Positions 57,101-64,000 of a stretch of DNA of 64,000 bases are shown here, in pieces; the first letter of the stretch is position 1; every line of letters begins with the position of its first letter. The notes beneath the pieces are model-generated. The model saw nothing but the letters and a program-made list of their open reading frames with translations. It did no database searches and had not been told where the DNA came from. Made by a program: the position numbers and the translations under genes. This DNA is from Dentipellis sp. KUC8613 (Eukaryota > Basidiomycota > Agaricomycetes > Russulales > Hericiaceae), in NCBI GenBank assembly GCA_002286715.1, contig NSJX01000033.1, forward strand, positions 62,001 to 126,000. The letters run 5' to 3'.

Positions 57101-57282
57101 TTCCAAGACATGAACGCAACACTTACCAGGGTCAACGCGAGAACGTCTGCGATTTTCGATAGCAGGCCTTTCGGCGCTTCAACAGAAAGCATTTCTGTAA
57201 CGACACTGACTGTCTCGAGCGCGTCTCTCAGCGATGTGCTGTTGGGGTCGTCATCGTCGCCATCGTAGAAGTAGGTGGTCAT
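54188..57282 (-). CDS. NLR-like STAND NTPase with TPR repeats (second locus)
   Basis: The large exon (about 56540-54188) starts GQPLPSIPEHIYGRDTLV and contains Walker A GPSGIGKTS, Walker B LLVFDGVD and VTIFLTTR, then a winged-helix-like region and about eight TPR-type pairs, ending VRFKNDHL. It is homologous to the NLR at 8.2-11.5 kb along its whole length. Upstream exons on the minus strand start at MTTYFYDGDDDDPN (57282-57280 ATG), with a splice at about 57129/57079 (ADVLALTL to MTTNEADYV) and further short exons coding an MLKL-like helical bundle. The exon before the NTPase (about 56720-56605) reads GKDQVEFENLSDLFRAGAKASITKT. I could not join it in frame to the exon ending IEKIRREV, so a small intron is misplaced or a frameshift is present there. 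A receptor role in cell death or non-self recognition is inferred from family. Roughly 950-1000 residues. Confidence 0.85.
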
Positions 57283-57820
57283 ATTCGGTCCTGGTAACGC
57301 GTTTTGGAGTTAACGAGACGAAGAGAATTAGTATACAGGAGCGACTCACTAACAGATCAATAGTGGGCGGACTGCGTTGGTGACGGTTCAAGTTTGCGCG
57401 CAGATTCCAGAGACGCGTGAACGTGACCAAATAACAGCGGAGTCTTCCAAGCGCCCAGAGAGCCTACCAGTGCGCATTGCAAGAGAATAAGTTAACAAAC
57501 AATTGTTCTCACCGTACTGGAATGTCTGGACTTGTTTGGGGGATGAAGTGGAGAGTGGTGTGCTTTGAAAGCTGGAAACGTATCGTTGAAGTTCGCCGGC
57601 AGACCCTAACCCTTACCGACATCATTCGTGGCAACAGATAGAAACACGAAACGACATAATTCATCCTCTGCATCGTTATCAGGTTCTACAGACGAGCGCA
57701 GGTCACAGATTCTTCTAAACGTATCTAAATTCGACCATCTTCAGCCCCCCAAACCAACCACAGCGACCTCCAACTTCCGCACTGCCACCACCAAACCCGC
57801 CCTACACTCACAGCCCGCAT
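57283..57820. other. Intergenic region
   Basis: This stretch lies upstream of the NLR and downstream of the SDR, both on the minus strand. No gene is supported; a 5' extension of the NLR cannot be excluded. Confidence 0.4.
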
Positions 57821-59082
57821 CTACACCCCCTCCGGGAAATCGGTCGATGCCCACACGTCCTTCCACTCACCAATAATTCCCTGCGTCTCCTTGCTGACCT
57901 TATCCACATTCTCTACAGTGTCCCTCCCAAGCTGCACCGTCCCCGGCACCTCGCGGCCCAGCGCGACGCCCTCCCCGCGGATACTGTCCACCATGATCGA
58001 CACGCCCTTGACCGGGTCGCCCGGCTGCTTTCCATTCGCAGCTGCAACATAGCAAGCATCAGCATTACTGGCCGGGGATAGCACTGACTAGAGGAGACGG
58101 GCACACGTACCCTGGAAAGCAGCCTCCGCAGCGCCGCACACCTCCGCATAGTCTGCAATGCGCGGGATGTACGGCGCGCGCTGGGAGGCAGTGAGGAACT
58201 CCGTGCGGAAGTAGCCGAACTCGAAGTTGAGGCTGCGCAGGCCGAGGGGCGCGAGCTCGGCGTCGAGTGTCTGCGAGAGCGCTGTGATGCAAGTAATCAG
58301 CACACGTATCTCCCGTGTTTTTGGAAAGAGGGGCAGGGGATGAGTAGTGCGTACATCGAGTAGCGGCTTTCGTGGCGGCGTAAAGGCCGGCGTTGATGAG
58401 AGGGCTGGAGACATGATTCGTATTCAACGGGCAAATCCCACGAGATGATAGATATTAAGTACTCACATCCAGCCACCGATGGACCCAAGCCAGACGACGG
58501 TGCCGCTCTTGCGCGGACGCATGTACGGCAGGAACGCTCGAGCGACGTTGAGGCCCGCAAAGATGTTCGTGCTATGAACCCAACCCAACCCGAAATCAGT
58601 ACCGACACCCTAGCCTTCTAAGGAAAGAAATTACTTGAACTGGTTGTACGTCTCCTCCGGGCTGAAAACGGCACAAGTCAATATTCTCATTCTTATACTG
58701 CCAGCTTTGCAAGGAGCGGAAGCACTCACGTCGCCTCTTCGAGTCCACCAACGGCGAAATACCCCGCATTGTTCACAAGCACGTCAATGCGCCCGTGGAT
58801 CGCGGCGGCCTTCGCAGCGACGGCCTTCAGTTCCTCGAGCGGCGCGGTGACCTCGAGCGCGAGGACGTCCGCCCCGCGCTGCGCGAGGTCGTCGAGCTTG
58901 GCGAGCGAGCGCGGGCGTGCGGTCGCGATCACCTTGTCGCCGCGCGCGAGGGCCTCGAGTGTCAGGAGGCGGCCGAGGCCGGAGCTGGCAACGATAGAGA
59001 CTATGAGCGGGATGCAAGTGAAGTGGGGAGAGGGAGAGACGCACGAGCAGCCGGTGATGAACCAGACGAGTTGGCCTGTCAT
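57821..59082 (-). CDS. Short-chain dehydrogenase/reductase
   Basis: A gene of about six exons from MTGQLVWFITGCS at 59082 to DVWASTDFPEGV at 57821, about 290 residues. The Rossmann signature is spread over the first intron: ITGCS then SGLGRLLTLEALARGD (TGxxxGxG). NNAG appears in IDVLVNNAGYFAVGG, and the catalytic Tyr-x-x-x-Lys in NAGLYAATKAATRALSQTLD, with the Ser-containing GTVVWLGSIGGW strand before it. The Arg of VIATARP after strand 2 favours NADPH. It belongs to the classical fungal group often annotated as NAD(P)-binding protein or oxidoreductase. The substrate is unknown. No targeting sequence. Confidence 0.9.
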
Positions 59083-59801
59083 TTCTTTCTTGTGAGTAAT
59101 AGTAGTACGAGGTAAGAGTTTTTAGTTGATGAGTTCTGTGCGAGATGAGTGAGGAGACAGCCCTAGTCACTGCTGCTTTTATACCCTCGCCCAACGCGTC
59201 CCAAACCCCTCAACGCACCTCTACGCTCTCAACATCGCACAGTCACCATCCGCACACGCACACGCGTACGCGTCCATAGAACGCCTCGCCTCGCGCAACG
59301 CACTGACGAAGCACACAGCGGCACGCCGGGTGGGCCCCGCTTACCGAGCAGCACGATCCACCTCGCCCTCAGCAGCATCTATCTCTCGGTTCTTCTCACT
59401 ACGCACCCACCATTCTTCGCAGCCGCCCGCCTTGGTCATCGCGCGGAAGTGGATCGCCCGGCGCCGGCGCCGCAGCATTGCCTTTTCCGACGCAACCGCC
59501 GGGGGCTGCGCAAGGGTGGCGGACAGTGTCCTTGGCAGGTTCTTGGGACCTTGGCTAGTGGCGTGGTGAAGGGTGTGCCGCTGTACGTTGTGTACGGCGA
59601 TTGCTAGGTTCCAAGTGGTAGGAGGTGACGCGTATGTTCGCCTTTGCTCGTCCGAGCCGCGGGACGCCTTGGTGAATCAGACGCAGGATATGAGCACGCA
59701 CCTATTTTTGTTGCTGTCCTACAGGTACATGTATGCACTTGTCGCCAGCGAGTATTCCCGTACCCAGATACATTCTATACATCTTCTACCGGCACGCTAG
59801 A
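59083..59801. other. Intergenic region
   Basis: SDR promoter and 3' flank of the methyltransferase gene. A (CACG)-rich stretch lies near 59250-59275. No gene is supported. Confidence 0.4.
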
Positions 59802-61695
59802 TTACACCCGTTTCGTAGCCGTCCAGAACGCGGCGTGGTACACATATCCGAGGAGCCCGTCCTTGTTGTTCACGTACGTCGTGTCTATCGTGCGCTCTTC
59901 CTGTTCATTCCACACAAGAAATTTTTCAGATTGTGGCCACATAGACAGGGAGGCAGAGAGGATGGGGTGGGGGCGCACCTTGATGTCGAATCCGATCTGA
60001 CGCGCTAGCGCCTTGACTTCTTCTAGGTCCAGCTCGATCGACGGGTCGTTCGAGCTGTTGTTCTCGAAATGCCACAGGAGCGGGCCTGTATCCCGCCTGG
60101 TCAGCCACAATAATATCGGGAGGGTACATGCGATTAAGGCATACCGAGGTTGATCCAGACACCGCCCGGCGCGAGAATTTTGTGCATGATGCGGAGGTAG
60201 TTGACTATATTTTTGGCCTGCATGAGTGAGCAACGCCATCAATGAAATGAGGGAGAGGCTGAGATGTAGGATGCACGCACCGTGTCGATGAAGAAACACG
60301 TCAAAATTGCATCCCACTGCCCCGCCTGCGGCTCATCGGCCGTAGTCTCATCCTGCATCCCATAGATCTCCTCAAAGTCGCCTACATTACCGCATATGAG
60401 CAATGGTGAAAAGGTAAAGAAGTCAATACATACCGGCGACGAGCGAGAAGTTCACTTCCGGAGGGAGGCTATTTGGGAGCACGTCTGGGAGCGTGACAGC
60501 TTTGAGCAGCGAGGCGCGGTTGGGCAGGTTCGAGAACGAGTGCACGTAGGGGTAGATCACATGCTCGTTTACTTCCGTTGTCCTGGATCAGCAGGATCAG
60601 TGAGGTCACAATGTTCTGAAGGGTGCGAGCCATACCGGTTGAGAATGAAGAACGAGGAGAGGAGCATGTAATGCGAGAACTCGTTGCCTTGACAGGAGAA
60701 TCCTGTGAAGTGGACGAATTACAAGGTCTGGGAAGGAAGGCTCAGAGAAAACTAATCGCACCGAGCTGAGCCACGTCGAAAGCTAGCCGCCCAAGCCCAG
60801 CGCCGGGCACCAATACTCGGAAATTATGCCTACGAACACATCAGCGTACATGCGAGAAAGCGCACTTGGTGAACGTACCGCTCTTCAGGCGGGATGTCTG
60901 AGAAGTGCGCCACGAGAGCCTCTTTCAGCGGCCGATAGCTCTCCTCGCGTTCCTCCCTTCCCTACTCCGGTATAACCCAATCGACGCCCAAGAGAATGAA
61001 CCAAGGAATGAACATAGAAGTAGGGGCGAAGAGACGAGGCTATCAGATGTGTGAAGGATCAGGCGAGAGTATGCTATCTCACCGACCTCTTCACTCCAGT
61101 CGCGCACGAACTGCTTGAGTGTGCTGCGTAGCTTGTCCATGTCGAAGTCTGAGGGGCGATACGGCTTGTTAGGGGCGCTATGTGAGTGACCGTGATCATG
61201 AGAGCCATGTTCGTGCGAGTGCGAATGACCGTGTTCATGATCGTGTTGGTGCGTATGTGAATGCGAATGTGAAGGGCCCTCCTGCACGCATACATCCAGT
61301 CAGTCGATTCTATACCACACCGCATATAACACGCACTGCTGTATCTTCTTCCGCCTCCACAAGCTCCTCGTCTACCATATGCCCAAAAATCTCCGGCTCA
61401 GCAACGATGCGCGAAAGGAACTCCGCGTTAGCAGTAATGGCGCGATCGACGGCCTCGAGCTTCGCTTTGTAGCCGACACTGTCGAGGAGCGCTTGGTCCT
61501 CGCGCGACAGCGTGTACAAGTCTTTTCTCCGGCGGTTGTTGCCTGCTAGCTGCAGTCATCGCGTCAGCTTCGCGTAAGAGACGTTAAAAAGAAAGTAAAT
61601 ACCGTGTAGGGCGCGTAGTGTTTGAACGTGGCTACAACATTGTTGAAGTGCACCTGCTCAGCCTCGATGTCTTCTTCACTGAATCCCGGTGCCAT
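59802..61695 (-). CDS. Carnosine N-methyltransferase-like protein (N2227 family)
   Basis: A gene of about nine exons from MAPGFSEEDIEAEQVHFNNV at 61695 to WTATKRV at 59802. The family methylates small histidine-containing substrates such as carnosine using S-adenosylmethionine. Seen: N-terminal helical part (FKHYAPYTLAGNNRRRKDLY...), the SAM-binding VLVPGAGLGRLAFDVAQLGF, the family signature QGNEFSHYMLLSSFFILNR, GQWDAILTCFFIDTA, and ILAPGGVWINLGPLLWHFE. Between the N-terminal helices and the SAM domain sits a His-rich stretch (about residues 103-140; repeated HSHSH/HDHEHGH) not expected in the core family and likely metal-binding or disordered. Length about 430 residues. Confidence 0.9.
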
Positions 61696-64000
61696 TAAAT
61701 ATGTACGGTCAATTACTGCGGATTGTTTTGCGATTAGGGTAGACTATCGACGCGAGTAACTTATAGAGGATCGATGTCCGGCCCGGAGACAGCCGCGGCG
61801 AGGGAGGTTGTTTGGTCGTGTGTGGCAAGAGCTTCGTTCCTGACTTCGTCAACTCCGTCTCTGCGACCTCTGTCTTGCGCGAACCCGCTCATGTCTCCGC
61901 TCCGATGTACTCTGGTCTCGCTCTCGCGGGCATCTCGGGGAAAGAATTTCGATGTTCCGCTTCATGCGAGCCAATGAGGCTTCGCGCTCTCTGGTCATCC
62001 GGTTTCGACTCTCTACTTTTGCCGTGAATCCCGACCGCCGTTGCTCCCGCGCTCTTGTTCCCCGTCTCTCATCCTTGTTCTCCTACAGAATCCGCACTCT
62101 AGACTCTTCCGGACCCTGCTCTAGCCTCGCGGCCCGTCTTGAGTCAAGCGCAACACCCGCGTTCCGACGTCGCGAAACACTGTCGGAACGGAAGCTGCAG
62201 TATCGGTTTAGATTGAAATGCCTATGATATCAAGAGGGCCTCGAGGCTTCGAAGACGGTATCCCTTCCTGTCTTTACTCTCATGTGTCTTTCTTTCCCCA
62301 CTTGCACTGTCACACTCGTTCTCAGCTACTTCGTCCTTCGCGGACTTGTCAGTCTTTACTCGGCCACTCCATGACCACCGTTTTACCAGTGCAAGATCAC
62401 CACACATACTCGTCTTTCCTCATCCCTCCTCTGCGCGCTCCTCCTTCGCGCACTCCTCCTTTGCGCACTCCTCCTTTGCGCACTCCTCTGCGTACTCCTC
62501 TTCCTTCGCGCACTCCTCCTCCGCGCACTCCTTCGCGCACCCTTCCTTCGCGCACTTCTTCGCACTCCTCCGCGCGCTCTATCCACCATCACCCCGACGC
62601 GCACATCCTGAGGCTCGCCTCGCCCCACTACCCCATCCTCACCCACTAGCCTCGCCTACATCAGCCCTCTCTCTGCGCAGCTCACCCTCCTATGCGCTCT
62701 TCGCCCTGTCATGCGTGCCTCGCCCCCCTTATGCGCTCCCCACCCTCCCTATGCGCTCATACTCTCTTTTGGCCTCCGTTCCATCACGCACTCGCCGCCG
62801 CAATCTCTTCCAATCTGACGCCCAAACCCCACCCTGCGTCATCTCCCAAACCCTTCACGCCGCTCACCTCCCTCATCACGACCCTCATCACCCTCGTCGT
62901 CGCGTCAAAATACCTTGACCAAAATACTTCGCTCGCCCGCTACTGTCCCATTGTCTTCTACTTGCGCCCCACCTCCGCACCCACCTGTGACATTCTCCTT
63001 GCCACGGCCACCATCATCCTCGGCCATCATTCGATCCTTCGACGCGTCCTTTCCTTCCCGACTATCTTCATGCACGCCACCCTCACTCGCCCCATCCTCC
63101 ACCCACATCTGTCTCGTCATCTCTGGCATCCATCCTCGCTTCCTCTACATCCTCTTCTTCGCTCCTGTACCACTACAATCACGCCTATCCTCATCTCATC
63201 GGGACGCTCACACTCTATTCGCTCTTTACGGGAAAACTTGTTGACTTGGGACCACTGGATGTTTCGGTTTCTCTGGGCATTATGGTCTTGTTCTCGGGTC
63301 ACACTTGCGTACATCCAACATCCTGCATTCCTGCATCTGTTTGATACTCTTGCATTTGAGCCACGACATCATCCTGTCTCACATCTCTTATCCATTCATT
63401 TGTCGCGTACTTAATCTAACACCTACTATGCACATCATCCATCTCTCATTCGCGTACTCAACCATACACGCTACATTGTACTACTCATTATCATTTTATC
63501 GCATGTGTATGGTCCATCTAACAAATTGCCTGTACAATATCCAAACTCACAATTGTATTTGTAACATCTCATTTCATCAACTACTCGCGACTCATTTGAA
63601 GCTTTGAAGTCAAGCGCTAGTCTTCTTCCGCGCGCTTCTCAACTTGTCCGCATTCTATGACGTCCAGTAGCCTTGAGAGCGCCTAGACTCTACTCATAGA
63701 GCTAACTCTAGGAACCGCTATATTAGCCCGCATGACATCGGGCATTGGCAAGCTCGATCGACCAACGCTTGACGTGCGGACATCAGGGATCCGGGACGGT
63801 CCAGACGACGAGCGGCCTAGAAACACGGACTCCATGACATGTTCCACCATGCTTATAACCCGCGTATCTTACATCCAACTGTCGCCACCGTCAACTTTCA
63901 AGCAGCAATATATCAAGTATGCGCAACGCATCGAACACTGAGCACAATGGCGAACGAGGGGAAGAATCATCCGTACCCTGGCAGTTTATCACCCAACATG
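61696..64000. other. 2.3 kb right-edge region, low-complexity and pyrimidine-rich
   Basis: No gene is supported. From about 62280 to 63300 the plus strand is strongly biased to C and T, which produces long plus-strand open frames (up to 240 codons) rich in Ser, Pro, His and Arg without motif. I treat these as by-products of composition. A minisatellite lies at 62427-62580. Confidence 0.5.
62427..62580. repeat. Degenerate minisatellite, unit about 15 bases (CTCCTCCTTTGCGCA)
   Basis: About nine imperfect copies of GCGCACTCCTCCTTT/C follow each other, with period slips of 6-9 bases. Confidence 0.85.

Noticed and set aside
62218..63414. Plus-strand frames of 143-240 codons near the right edge
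   Set aside because: Explained by C/T bias and the minisatellite; no start context, splice pattern or motif.
1..64000. Transposons, CRISPR arrays or prokaryotic operons
   Set aside because: No transposase, reverse transcriptase, integrase, terminal repeats with target duplications, or regularly spaced repeats were seen.

Overview
The window is nuclear DNA of a basidiomycete fungus, most likely an Agaricomycete. Genes are broken by many short GT-AG introns of about 50-70 bases. The gene families are typical mushroom/polypore ones: F-box proteins with the short agaricomycete F-box, STAND/NLR proteins with TPR tails, DUF1254 proteins, an RA-LRR-PP2C-cyclase adenylate cyclase, and an EGCrP2-type GH5 sterylglucosidase. 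No complete transposon, virus, bacterial operon or CRISPR array was seen. Coordinates of multi-exon genes run from start codon to stop codon with introns included. Exon joins were worked out by hand.

Layout. 1.1-3.5 kb: allantoate-permease-type MFS transporter (-). 5.5-7.2 kb: secreted DUF1254/DUF1214 protein (+). 8.2-15.1 kb: a co-oriented (+) block with an NLR (helical MLKL-like N-terminus, NTPase, TPRs), then two tandem paralogues that each join a HeLo-like helical domain to a receiver-like alpha/beta domain. 15.7-16.5 kb: Mn superoxide dismutase (+). 17.1-18.3 kb: unrecognised gene (+). 19.5-37.6 kb: a GC-rich, oxidoreductase-rich stretch with a 2OG-Fe(II) oxygenase (+), gamma-butyrobetaine dioxygenase (-), GH5_12 glucosidase (-), an intron-containing tRNA-Thr (+), an OYE pseudogene (+), a cytochrome P450 (+) and two OYE-family NADPH dehydrogenases (-). 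39.3-46.3 kb: three dispersed paralogues of an AbiEii-like nucleotidyltransferase (+,-,+) around an F-box gene (-). 48.2-53.6 kb: adenylate cyclase (+). 54.2-57.3 kb: a second NLR (-). 57.8-59.1 kb: SDR (-). 59.8-61.7 kb: carnosine N-methyltransferase-like protein (-). 61.7-64 kb: low-complexity, pyrimidine-rich DNA.

The most interesting elements are (1) the NLR plus paired HeLo-like/receiver-like genes, a candidate fungal cell-death or non-self-recognition locus, (2) the three-copy nucleotidyltransferase cluster, and (3) a 62-base exact-period tandem duplication in the P450 gene whose AGGT sites define a 62-base intron that restores the frame, an apparent case of intron birth by segmental duplication. 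The remaining genes are housekeeping (SOD, adenylate cyclase, carnitine synthesis, sterylglucoside turnover) or general secondary/oxidative metabolism with no visible single pathway.
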